Shown here: one piece after another, positions 15,523 through 23,593 of the stretch
How positions within the stretch are numbered: position 1 is the stretch's first letter
How the letters are laid out: each line of letters begins with the position of its first letter
Source of the DNA: Lachnospiraceae bacterium UBA6403
GTDB taxonomy: Bacteria > Bacillota > Clostridia > Lachnospirales > Lachnospiraceae
Assembly (NCBI GenBank): GCA_002437435.1
Contig: DJPV01000087.1
Location: 1 to 29,819, forward strand
Reading direction: 5' to 3'
DNA length: 29,819 bases
Program-made: the position numbers and the translations under genes
Notes under the pieces: generated by a model
Seen by the model: the letters and a program-made list of their open reading frames with translations, nothing else
Told to the model about the DNA's origin: nothing
Databases searched by the model: none

Positions 15523-15751
15523 AAACAGCCCATTTAGCTGCCTGTAATGCATAGACTGCCCCTGCAATAACTTACTGCGGTTTCTGTTCACTGCATATGT
15601 CTGATTTTGTAAATACTCCTGCGTCAACTCGCTCTTTGAGCTCGAACAGACGCTCATATTTACTGACAATATGCATCTCACAACGAAATCCTCGTACATG
15701 TGTTATTGCAGGGGCAGTCTATGGCATTACAGGCAGCCAAATGGGTTGTTT
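15523..15751. repeat. Structured hairpin element E2 (shares core with E1)
   Basis: Arms 15523-15571 and 15702-15751 form a stem of about 48 bp with only two substitutions and one bulge, for example CTGCCTGTAATG and GACTGCCCCTGCAATAAC with their complements. The core (15577-15692) aligns with E1 almost without gaps. Its helices: GGTTTC/GAAATC; GCATA-TGTC/GACA-a-TATGC; GTAAATA/TATTTAC; GCGTC/GACGC; GCTC/GAGC. The element begins 7 nt after the stop of the lipoprotein gene when read on the minus strand. A 61-codon minus-strand ORF crosses it, probably fortuitous. The arms share no sequence with those of E1. Confidence 0.8.
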
Positions 15752-15757
15752 GTATTC

Positions 15758-16609
15758 CTAATTATTTATTTTTACAATCTTAAATTCACCATCGGCGTTT
15801 TTACGGAAATATATGTTTTTATAATTTGATCCGATCAGATATGAATCATCATCTCTGCCTTTGCGCAGATTATCCAAAGAACCCTCATTCACAGCTTCAA
15901 TGATATCCTTTGTAAATATATCATCTGCCGGAATCGCCAGCAGCTCATCTATATTTCCGACTGACTGTCCGCTTCCAAGTTCCTGTGGATAATTCATAAC
16001 TGCAGATAACGCCTGCATATCCTTATTCTGAATGATCGTTATAACCTGTCCGGCAAATTCTTTGGCCGCTTCCTCCGTACTTTTCTTTACATCGGCACGC
16101 TCTGTATAATGATTTTCAAATTTCAAATCTGACAAAATCTCCTCTAACACAGAATCTTCCGCCGTAACATATACATACAGACTGTAATGAATATTTTCAT
16201 CACTCCAGAATACTACTCTGCCTGGATCCAGTTTATAATATGTTGCATTATAACCTCCTACCGAAGTTACAACCATATTGCCGTCACCATTATTCTGAAC
16301 ACCTGCCAGATCGAATTCATCATAAACTGCTGATCCACGGAACTGGCACTGAATTCCATTATATTTAAAATTCACAACAGCGATCTCGGTGTCTTTGATC
16401 TCATAGGATACATCTCTGATCATATCGTTCCGTGCCACATCAATGACCATTCCCAGTGGAACAAATGCCGACGCATCATCTACCGGACCATTTGTAACCG
16501 CCTCTGTCGTTTCTTCTGTCTGTGTGTCCTCCTTCTTACAGGATACACATGCAAACATACATATACATATTAAAATTATCGCAAATAGTTTCTTAGTAAT
16601 CGTATGCAC
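15758..16609 (-). CDS. Lipoprotein of unknown function
   Basis: 283 aa. A lipoprotein signal ends in the lipobox CVSC (Cys24), preceded by a hydrophobic stretch LFAIILICICMFA. A Thr/Glu-rich linker follows (about 27-40), then a globular exported domain with FVPLGMVIDVARNDMIRDVSYEIKD and a C-terminal helical part. I recognise no family. It starts 11 nt after the L,D-transpeptidase gene and is the last gene of the SEDS/transpeptidase unit, so an envelope role is likely. E2 lies directly downstream. Confidence 0.8.
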   Translation of the reverse strand: MHTITKKLFAIILICICMFACVSCKKEDTQTEETTEAVTNGPVDDASAFVPLGMVIDVARNDMIRDVSYEIKDTEIAVVNFKYNGIQCQFRGSAVYDEFDLAGVQNNGDGNMVVTSVGGYNATYYKLDPGRVVFWSDENIHYSLYVYVTAEDSVLEEILSDLKFENHYTERADVKKSTEEAAKEFAGQVITIIQNKDMQALSAVMNYPQELGSGQSVGNIDELLAIPADDIFTKDIIEAVNEGSLDNLRKGRDDDSYLIGSNYKNIYFRKNADGEFKIVKINN

Positions 16610-16620
16610 GATCGTCCTCC

Positions 16621-18276
16621 CTAATGGCAGCCTTTCTGTTTACATTTATACTGCATGTTTGGATCTGTTGGATCCCATGTATGCCAGGACGGAAGCTTAT
16701 ATGCAGTTGGCTTTGGAAATGGATCTCTTCCGTTTTCATTGATGATCGTTACCTTTGTTCCAACACTGCAATGATCATAGATCCATTTTGCATCTCCTGC
16801 TGTCAGCCTTACACATCCATGTGAACAGGTTGTTCCAAGCTTGTTATAAGCATTTACGCTAAGCGCATTGTTATTATTTACATCATTATAATATACTGAA
16901 TGGAACAGATATCCTTCGTAAATACCACTACACCACTGACCCCAGCATGGACCCATCAGTTCATGCCATCTGTAACGGCTCTGTGTATGGAATGTACCAA
17001 GTGGTGTGCTTACACCTGTTGAACAGATAAATGCACGTACCGGAATAATATATCCATTCTTTCCGTCCTTTGCATATACAGTTACAACATTGGTTTTCTT
17101 ATTAATGATGATCTCATAAGCATCCTGATCTCCAATGACATCATCTACTTCGACAGCACGCTTACCATTGGAACAGAAATAGAACTTATATCCGCCAACA
17201 TACGCCCATTTCTTTCTATAAATAACACCGTCTTTACCAAAATAGTAATATGCATCGCCAATCTTCTTATATCCGGTCTTTGCCGTACCATTGCTGTTCA
17301 TATAATATGTCTTACCGGATATAGTCACCAGTCCTGACTGAGTTACCAGCGTTCCATTTGAACGGAATACATACACCTTGTTATTGATCTTATGTGATCC
17401 GGTATACGCTTTTCCACTCTTGCCAAAGTAGTACTTGCCCTTCGATGTCTTAATCCAGGAACTCTTTACCATGCTTGCTGATTTATTAAAGTAATAGTAG
17501 CTGCTATTTACCTTTCTTACTTCACCTGCTGCAGCCTTACCTGTCTTTCCAAGGTAATACTTCTTTCCCTTATATTTTACAAATTTGCTTTTCTGCAGGA
17601 CACCTTTTTTACTGAAATAATATTTCTTTCCATTGATCTTCACAAGTCCTGTTTCAGCCTTGCCATCCTTGCCAAAATAATACTTTCTTTTTTCAACTGT
17701 TTTCCATTTATCTGTCAGCATTCTTCCTTTGCTGTCAAAGAAATATCTGGAATTACCTATTTTCTTATATCCAACATATGCTGCATATGTATCTTTATTA
17801 AAATAATACTTCTTACCCTTGATCTTCTGCCATCCGGCAACAGCTGCACCAGGATGATTTTTATCACATGAAGTATGATAATACAACTTGCCATTTGTCT
17901 TCACAAGACCATACACAAGATTTCCATTATTATCAAAAGAATAATAGTATTTCTTACCTTTACTGTCTTTGATCGCTACATGACTTCCCGTCTTTGCAAC
18001 ACCATTTACATAATATTTTCTGCCATCAGACTCTTTTACCCAGCCATTCTTTGGCGCTTCTGTGGTAGGTTCTTCCGTTGCCGGAGTTTCTGTCGATCCT
18101 GCTTCTGCCGTCGAACTGTCTGTTCCGGGAACCTGTCCATCTGTCATGATCTCGATGTCGTAGGTCTTCTGATCCTTATTCTGCAAAGTTGCAGCATCCA
18201 GATTTACCCCGACCATTCCTACTGTACAGACCGCAAATAATGCAGTCAGGATTAATCCTTTTCCAATTTTTCTCAT
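16621..18276 (-). CDS. L,D-transpeptidase with cell-wall-binding repeats
   Basis: 551 aa. A signal peptide (about 1-29) is followed by a Ser/Thr/Glu-rich linker. Residues about 75-385 hold some fifteen ~20-residue repeats of the form G.KYYF.K.G, the choline/glucan-binding type. The YkuD domain fills about 395-515, with catalytic Cys488 in CSHGCVRL and the upstream His region (HTQSRYRWHELMG). L,D-transpeptidases make 3-3 peptidoglycan crosslinks or attach proteins to the wall. The C-terminal tail is unusual (YKCKQKGCH), with two Cys that may pair. It lies 13 nt after the SEDS gene, in the same unit. Confidence 0.9.
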   Translation of the reverse strand: MRKIGKGLILTALFAVCTVGMVGVNLDAATLQNKDQKTYDIEIMTDGQVPGTDSSTAEAGSTETPATEEPTTEAPKNGWVKESDGRKYYVNGVAKTGSHVAIKDSKGKKYYYSFDNNGNLVYGLVKTNGKLYYHTSCDKNHPGAAVAGWQKIKGKKYYFNKDTYAAYVGYKKIGNSRYFFDSKGRMLTDKWKTVEKRKYYFGKDGKAETGLVKINGKKYYFSKKGVLQKSKFVKYKGKKYYLGKTGKAAAGEVRKVNSSYYYFNKSASMVKSSWIKTSKGKYYFGKSGKAYTGSHKINNKVYVFRSNGTLVTQSGLVTISGKTYYMNSNGTAKTGYKKIGDAYYYFGKDGVIYRKKWAYVGGYKFYFCSNGKRAVEVDDVIGDQDAYEIIINKKTNVVTVYAKDGKNGYIIPVRAFICSTGVSTPLGTFHTQSRYRWHELMGPCWGQWCSGIYEGYLFHSVYYNDVNNNNALSVNAYNKLGTTCSHGCVRLTAGDAKWIYDHCSVGTKVTIINENGRDPFPKPTAYKLPSWHTWDPTDPNMQYKCKQKGCH

Positions 18277-18289
18277 AATCTCTCCTCAA

Positions 18290-19519
18290 TTAATTTATTC
18301 TGGAATATTTTCTATTACATTGCTGTCTCCGTATTCCAAGCACCAGACCGATCTCGATCATGGTACAAAGGATCGCCGAACCACCCGAACTGATAAATGG
18401 AAGGGATACACCCGTATTCGGGAAGAAGTTCACAGCAACACATACATTAACTATAATCTGAAAGATAATATGGAGCATAACCCCTATTACAACTACGCTT
18501 CCATATAGATTCTTTGATTCTCTTACAACGACAAACATCTGATACAGCAGATAACCGAACATCAGGAACATGATGATCGCTCCAACCAATCCCAGCTCCT
18601 CACAGATGATCGCAAAGATCATATCATTCTGTGCTTCCGGAATATTACTCAGCTTCTGTGTACCATTTCCAAGACCCTTTCCAAGTAAGCCGCCGCTTCC
18701 GATCGCATATAAGGACTGCAATGGCTGATAACCAAGTGAGCCGGCATAACGCTCCGGGTCGATCCATCCGAAGAAACGCCGGATCTGGTATGGATATTTA
18801 TCCATCTCGCTCTCAAGCGGCATCGTTGACTTCAACCATGCGATCAATATGATCACAGCAACAATACCGAATACCCCGACTCCGATATGCAGAGTTGGGT
18901 TCTTACCTACGATAAAGGTCAGAACAAATACCATCAATAATAAGATCAGACAGCTGCTCAGGTTTGAAGAAATCGCAAGAATCAGACCTGCCTGAAATGC
19001 AATAAACAGCCACAGTTTAAATATACGAAGAAAGCTGTGCATTTCTTTCCAGTATTTGCTGACATAATATGCCATGAAGATAATCATACATACCTTTGTA
19101 GCATCGGCAACCTGCAGCTGGATAACTCCAAGATTCAGCCATCTGGTCGCACCACCGGATCTGATACCAAGTGGCGTTTTTAAGGCTAAGATCAGAACAA
19201 TCGATATTACATACATCAAAGGTCCGACCTTCTTAAATGCCTTATATGGAATCACGCTTACTATTCCTGCCGCTACCATTCCCAAAATGATCATCTTCAA
19301 CTGTTTTTTAAAATAGAATGCCGAATCATAATTCGTAGCGCTGCTTATAGATGATGTATAACTGGAAGCACTGAAGATCATGACCAGACCAAACGCCATA
19401 AGGAAAATAACCGCTACGATGATCTTGATCTCTACTCCGGGAGTAAATTCACTTTCCATCTGCTGTACTGTATTTCCCGTATTCTGATTGGACATTGTTC
19501 TCTTGCTGACTGACTCCAT
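18290..19519 (-). CDS. SEDS-family glycosyltransferase (FtsW/RodA/SpoVE)
   Basis: 409 aa from the ATG at 19519, chosen for the AAAGGA site upstream; the frame is open to a TTG at 19567. About ten membrane helices. SEDS hallmarks are visible: VSVIPYKAFKK, the loop with PEAQNDMIFAIICEELGLVG, and the conserved GVSLPFISSGGSA near the C-terminus. SEDS proteins polymerise lipid II with a partner class B PBP. No PBP is present in this window; an L,D-transpeptidase and a lipoprotein follow instead. The name ftsW, rodA or spoVE cannot be decided. A terminator-like hairpin lies just upstream of the ribosome site. Confidence 0.9.
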   Translation of the reverse strand: MESVSKRTMSNQNTGNTVQQMESEFTPGVEIKIIVAVIFLMAFGLVMIFSASSYTSSISSATNYDSAFYFKKQLKMIILGMVAAGIVSVIPYKAFKKVGPLMYVISIVLILALKTPLGIRSGGATRWLNLGVIQLQVADATKVCMIIFMAYYVSKYWKEMHSFLRIFKLWLFIAFQAGLILAISSNLSSCLILLLMVFVLTFIVGKNPTLHIGVGVFGIVAVIILIAWLKSTMPLESEMDKYPYQIRRFFGWIDPERYAGSLGYQPLQSLYAIGSGGLLGKGLGNGTQKLSNIPEAQNDMIFAIICEELGLVGAIIMFLMFGYLLYQMFVVVRESKNLYGSVVVIGVMLHIIFQIIVNVCVAVNFFPNTGVSLPFISSGGSAILCTMIEIGLVLGIRRQQCNRKYSRIN

Positions 19520-19552
19520 GCGTCCACTGTTCCTTTCTGCACACCTCGGAAT

Positions 19553-19595
19553 AAAAAGCGTCTGCAACTCTTAATTCAGAATACAGCCGCTTTTT
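19553..19595 (-). terminator. Terminator between the zinc-ribbon and SEDS genes
   Basis: AAAAAGCG (19553-19560) pairs with CGCTTTTT (19588-19595), extended by CTG/CAG. The stem ends in T-runs on both strands. Only about 33 bp separate it from the SEDS start, leaving little room for a promoter, so partial read-through is likely. Confidence 0.65.
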
Positions 19596-19616
19596 ATCTA
19601 TACTATTTTTCAATCT

Positions 19617-21521
19617 TTATTCTATAGTAAATACATACTTCTCGATCAATCGGTTTGTATCAATCTCATATATGTACAACGTAGCTGATCCTTTGATCGC
19701 CTGTGAGGAATCAATACTCATCCATGTTGTATATCTGTCTTTCACTTCGCCAAATGTAACTTCATTGCTCTTTGTTCCATCTGAATATACAACATAACCT
19801 TTCAGATTCATTGTTGAATCATTCTCTGTTAAAAACATTGTATGAATATAAATCGTTTTATCAGATGACGCTGAATCATTCTTGCTCTTATAATCTTCCT
19901 TGTCATCATTTACAAATGACTCAATAAACCAGCCTGTCAGTGCTGTATAATCATCATCCGCTGAACCATAATCAGCCTGACGAAGATCACAGATATAACT
20001 CATCGTAGTTTCATCGTTACTGTCAAAATGATCCTTGATATATTTAGACTTTGCTTTATTGATCTTTTTAGTCATATCCTTGGTCGTAACCTGACTATAC
20101 ATCTCTACTGCAGCCTTATAATCTTTTCCATCACTCAAAAGCTTTGCCCACTTGATCCGCACAGCATCGATATCTGCTGTACAGTCCTTATAGGAAGCAT
20201 CAACCTGACCATATGTTTCGATTGCTTTTGAGTAATCCTGCTGTGATACATACTGTTCTGCCAGTAAACACAGACATTCATTTGCTTTATCCGAATAATC
20301 ATTATACTCTGACTTTACAAATAAATCTTTTGCATTAATATAATCGCCTGCTGCCATCTTGTCAACCGCATCATTATAATAACATTCCTTAATTTTTTCT
20401 GCTGCATCCTGATAGTCACCGGCTGCAGTAAATGCCTGAATAGCTTCATCGTACTTTTTCTCACCTTCCAATGCACAACCATTCATATAGGAACATTCTT
20501 TAACCTTATCGGCTGCACCATTTACATCTCCTGCTTTCTCATAATAAGATGCAGCTTCTGTGTAATTAGCTTCTCCATATAACTTTTCAGCCTGGCTGAA
20601 GTAACTCTCTTTCTCCTTCTGAGCAGCACCCTCATAATTCAGCCCTGCTGCTTTTCTGTAATTATCTGCTGCTTCAACAAAGTTTCCATCTGCAAACAGT
20701 TTTTCTGCATATTCAAAATATGCTCCACCATTTACCTTAGTCTTAGAATCTTTAATTGGTTTTGCCTTATTATAAAGGTCAATTGCCTCATTTACTTTAC
20801 CGTTCTTTAAAGCATCTTCTGCCTTATTATAATTCATAAACTTAGGAACAAATATTGCCGCTGCTCCACCGGCTGCAAGAACGATCACGATAAGAATAAC
20901 GATCAGAGCGATCTTACCGCCTTTACCCTTCTTCTCCTTTGGAGCTTTCGGTGCTTTTGGCTGTTTCGGCTGTTTTGGAGCCTTTTCCTTCTTCTTGTTC
21001 TTTTTCTTGTCTTCACCATTCACTGGCATCGGCTGTCCGTTCGGTCCCATCATCGGACGTCCCGGCATCGGCTGTCCGTTCGGTCCCATCATCGGATGTC
21101 CCGGCATTGGCTGGCCGTTTGATCCTGTCGGTCTATTCTGAAATGGAGGGATTCCATTTGGTCCTGTTCCTTTTAACATATCGGAATTCAGTACCGTTGT
21201 TCCTTCTTCATCTTCATCAACAGGCATCTTTGTTTCAAGATCAACTGCTTTTAGAACAGTAGTTCCTTCTTCTTCCAGATCATCCGTATCAATGACTTCT
21301 GCGTTTTCCTTGTTTGCTGCATCGGAGAGATTCTTCTCTATATCTGATGCCTGTTTCATCACATCTTTTGCTTCGGCCTTATCCTCTGCTGTTGTAGAAA
21401 CATCCTCTATTGTACCAGCATCTGTAAAACCTGTAGTATCCATATCCTCTACTTTTTTACCACAGACAGGACAGATCTTTACCTCTGGTGCAATCTCGCA
21501 TCCACAATTGTCACAAAACAT
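19617..21521 (-). CDS. Zinc-ribbon, TPR-like membrane protein
   Basis: 634 aa. An N-terminal zinc ribbon (C3-x2-C6 ... C17-x2-C20) is followed by an acidic region with two copies of EEGTTVL (84-90 and 105-111). Then come 13-residue Gly/Pro repeats (about 138-168) and a Lys/Pro basic stretch (171-202). One membrane helix lies at about 203-224. The exported part (about 230-490) has TPR-like repeats of the form A...Y.KA.....A, with a C-terminal domain from about 500. The function is unknown. It starts 12 nt after the FHA gene; the Thr motifs suggest it is phosphorylated and bound by the FHA protein (inference). Confidence 0.85.
   Translation of the reverse strand: MFCDNCGCEIAPEVKICPVCGKKVEDMDTTGFTDAGTIEDVSTTAEDKAEAKDVMKQASDIEKNLSDAANKENAEVIDTDDLEEEGTTVLKAVDLETKMPVDEDEEGTTVLNSDMLKGTGPNGIPPFQNRPTGSNGQPMPGHPMMGPNGQPMPGRPMMGPNGQPMPVNGEDKKKNKKKEKAPKQPKQPKAPKAPKEKKGKGGKIALIVILIVIVLAAGGAAAIFVPKFMNYNKAEDALKNGKVNEAIDLYNKAKPIKDSKTKVNGGAYFEYAEKLFADGNFVEAADNYRKAAGLNYEGAAQKEKESYFSQAEKLYGEANYTEAASYYEKAGDVNGAADKVKECSYMNGCALEGEKKYDEAIQAFTAAGDYQDAAEKIKECYYNDAVDKMAAGDYINAKDLFVKSEYNDYSDKANECLCLLAEQYVSQQDYSKAIETYGQVDASYKDCTADIDAVRIKWAKLLSDGKDYKAAVEMYSQVTTKDMTKKINKAKSKYIKDHFDSNDETTMSYICDLRQADYGSADDDYTALTGWFIESFVNDDKEDYKSKNDSASSDKTIYIHTMFLTENDSTMNLKGYVVYSDGTKSNEVTFGEVKDRYTTWMSIDSSQAIKGSATLYIYEIDTNRLIEKYVFTIE
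21025..21125. repeat. 39-bp in-frame tandem repeats (13-residue Gly/Pro units)
   Basis: Two near-exact 39-bp copies (21025-21063, 21064-21102) and a diverged partial third from 21103. They encode MMGPNGQPMPG[R/H]P units in the cytoplasmic linker of the zinc-ribbon protein. The copies are nearly identical at DNA level, so they are recent and probably vary in number between strains. Confidence 0.9.
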
Positions 21522-21533
21522 ATTCTGCTCCTC

Positions 21534-23030
21534 CTAATTCATTTTAAATAAGAATTCTTCATTTGAAAGCCGGATACTACTGTTATCCGGAATAACAATC
21601 TCCACATTACTGTAGACCATATCTCCATTCAAATATGTATGATTCGTGGAATTATTATCTCTGAGATAATAAATACCATTTATATTTGTAATATAAGCAT
21701 GCCGCCTGCTTACAGACTTATTATCCGTGATCTTGAAATCGACACCTTGGTCTGCTTTTCCTATACAAAATGCCTGCTTATTAATATAAATCTTCTCTCC
21801 GGTTTTCTTACGGATCAATACAGGCTTTCTGCCGATCTTCTCTGTTACATTCGTTAGAACAATAGTCTCATCTTCCTCCGGATCTATCCTGTTCGTCTGT
21901 CGATCTTCTGACAGTCTTCCGATCTCTTCATTTCTCCGTCGGGCTTCCTTCTCCTGTCTTTCTGCTTCTTTATAATTTCTACGAGCTTCATATTCCGCAC
22001 GCATTCTTGCTTCTTCCGCACGCATTTCTTCTTCTCTGGCTATCCGTACTTCTTCAGCCAGTCGTTCGGATTCCGCTGTTGCTTTTCTGAATTCTTCCTC
22101 TGCTCTCTTCGCAGCTATTTCTGCTCTCAGCTTTGCTTCTTCATATTCCTTTCTTGCAGCATCATCGTACTGTTCCTGTATCTGACAGGCATATAGAACT
22201 GCTGTCTGAGACTGATTCCGATATTCCTTTTCTGCTTCCTGTCGATTGATCTCCGCCTGTATTCTTGCAGCTTCTGCCAGCATACGCATTTCTTCTGCCG
22301 ATTTCGCAACCTTTGCCTGCTGTTTTGCATAAGCAGTCAGTCTCTTGGCTTCACTCTCTGCCTGCATTCTGGCAATATCTGCATTTCTCGCAGCTTCCTC
22401 CGCTATCAGGATCGCTGACTCTGTTCTTGCTGAACTTGCTGCTTTCTCTTTATTCTCCGAAGATACATGCTCACCTATCAGAAGCAGCTGACTCTTCAAA
22501 CGTAATTCCTTTACGAACAGATTAAATTGTATAACATTGAATTCTTTCTGACTATCCAGATAATCAATGATCTGATTGGCACACTCAAGAGCTGATGTAT
22601 GTGCATATGTCAGCTGATCCAATAAATGACGGACAAATGCATCCGATCCTTCCATCGGTTCTACCTTTTCAAATGGAAGATAAATAAGCTGGATACTAAA
22701 ATCACTTAATTTCACATACATATATTTCAGGTCAAACACAACCTTCTCTAACTTCAATCCGTTATGTACCATAGAAACCAGCTGTCTGCTGATACTATAC
22801 AGATATTCAACCAGTTCATCCCTGAATACCGGCTTCTGTACGAGCTGATCAAGCGTCAGATCTCCCGAAATACTGAATTCCAGAACACGATCACCTTTCA
22901 CAAACACTTCCCTGCATGTGTTAGAATTTCCCGCAAAAGGCACATTATATATCTTTATCTCATTTTGATCTACCTGTATGGTTTCATCTAATTTATAATT
23001 AATTCGTTGTTCCTTGTTCCTTTGCGTCAT
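21534..23030 (-). CDS. FHA-domain protein with coiled-coil middle
   Basis: 498 aa from the ATG at 23030, chosen for the GGAGGG site; the frame is open 32 codons further upstream. The N-terminal 190 residues form a globular domain without a recognised function, perhaps the DUF that often precedes FHA domains in Clostridia. About 195-375 is an Ala/Glu/Arg-rich coiled coil (EEAARNADIARMQAESEAKR and similar). The C-terminal 99 residues are an FHA domain with SRRHAYI and the NSTNHTYLNG loop, which bind phosphothreonine peptides. A DETIVL motif sits just before it. First gene of a two-gene unit with the zinc-ribbon protein. Confidence 0.88.
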   Translation of the reverse strand: MTQRNKEQRINYKLDETIQVDQNEIKIYNVPFAGNSNTCREVFVKGDRVLEFSISGDLTLDQLVQKPVFRDELVEYLYSISRQLVSMVHNGLKLEKVVFDLKYMYVKLSDFSIQLIYLPFEKVEPMEGSDAFVRHLLDQLTYAHTSALECANQIIDYLDSQKEFNVIQFNLFVKELRLKSQLLLIGEHVSSENKEKAASSARTESAILIAEEAARNADIARMQAESEAKRLTAYAKQQAKVAKSAEEMRMLAEAARIQAEINRQEAEKEYRNQSQTAVLYACQIQEQYDDAARKEYEEAKLRAEIAAKRAEEEFRKATAESERLAEEVRIAREEEMRAEEARMRAEYEARRNYKEAERQEKEARRRNEEIGRLSEDRQTNRIDPEEDETIVLTNVTEKIGRKPVLIRKKTGEKIYINKQAFCIGKADQGVDFKITDNKSVSRRHAYITNINGIYYLRDNNSTNHTYLNGDMVYSNVEIVIPDNSSIRLSNEEFLFKMN

Positions 23031-23082
23031 AAACCCTCCTATAAGAGTCATCAAATAAAAAAATGAACAAACTCCCGAAAAT

Positions 23083-23111
23083 ATTATATCAAACCACCTT
23101 ATAAAAGTAAA
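23083..23111 (-). promoter_or_regulatory. Sigma-A promoter of the FHA/zinc-ribbon unit
   Basis: On the minus strand, TTTACT (23106-23111), a 17-bp spacer and TATAAT (23083-23088), about 55 bp before the chosen FHA start. It lies just downstream of the tRNA terminator. Confidence 0.6.
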
Positions 23112-23130
23112 CCAGTAGAACTTCACACAA

Positions 23131-23164
23131 AATAAAAAAGAGACCGGATCATTCCAATCTCTTT
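23131..23164 (-). terminator. Terminator of the tRNA operon
   Basis: AAAGAGA (23137-23143) pairs with TCTCTTT (23158-23164), with a T-run following on the minus strand, immediately after tRNA-Cys. Confidence 0.75.
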
Positions 23165-23169
23165 AAAAG

Positions 23170-23240
23170 AGGCGCGAGCCGGATTTGAACCGGCGATGAC
23201 GGTGTTGCAGACCGGAGCCTTACCACTTGGCTATCGCGCC
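23170..23240 (-). tRNA. tRNA-Cys (GCA)
   Basis: Acceptor GGCGCGA/TCGCGCC with U73, the Cys discriminator. The anticodon loop is CTGCAAC and the T loop GGTTCAAATCC. 71 nt; CCA is not encoded. Last gene of the tRNA operon. Confidence 0.95.
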
Positions 23241-23265
23241 ATTTATTCAATTAGCTTTCGCTAAA

Positions 23266-23337
23266 CTCCCCGAGTAGGGCTCGAACCTACAACCCCTCGG
23301 TTAACAGCCGAGTGCTCTACCATTGAGCTATCGAGGA
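23266..23337 (-). tRNA. tRNA-Asn (GTT)
   Basis: Acceptor TCCTCGA with TCGGGGA (one G-U pair) and discriminator G73. The anticodon loop is CTGTTAA and the T loop GGTTCGAGCC. 72 nt, no encoded CCA. Confidence 0.95.
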
Positions 23338-23415
23338 ATACCACTGTCAAAATTCTAATATTACTTCCGTTCACAGTCTGATTCCAACTGATAATCTAAT
23401 AAATCAGATAGAATA

Positions 23416-23503
23416 CGCAGAAGGAGGGATTTGAACCCTCGCGCCGCGCGAACGGCCTACACCCTTAGCAGGGGCGCCTCTTCAGCCACTTGAGTACTTC
23501 TGC
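23416..23503 (-). tRNA. tRNA-Ser (GCT)
   Basis: 88-nt class II tRNA with a long variable arm. Acceptor GCAGAAG/CTTCTGC, G73, anticodon loop CTGCTAA. First gene of the tRNA operon. Confidence 0.95.
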
Positions 23504-23557
23504 AAAATGCCTAAATGAAATGTTCCCACCAGGGATATTAAATTTTGACGCTAGTAC

Positions 23558-23586
23558 ATGATATCAAAGGATATATTGTTTGTCAA
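23558..23586 (-). promoter_or_regulatory. Sigma-A promoter of the tRNA operon
   Basis: On the minus strand, a perfect TTGACA (23581-23586), a 17-bp spacer and TATCAT (23558-23563). It begins only about 8 bp past the stop codon of the Fn3 gene. No terminator separates them, so read-through from that gene is possible. Confidence 0.8.
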
Positions 23587-23593
23587 GAACTTT

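Noticed and set aside
15514..15699. 61-codon minus-strand ORF as an independent gene
   Set aside because: It lies wholly across the E2 palindrome, has no convincing start signal, and is better explained by the structured element.
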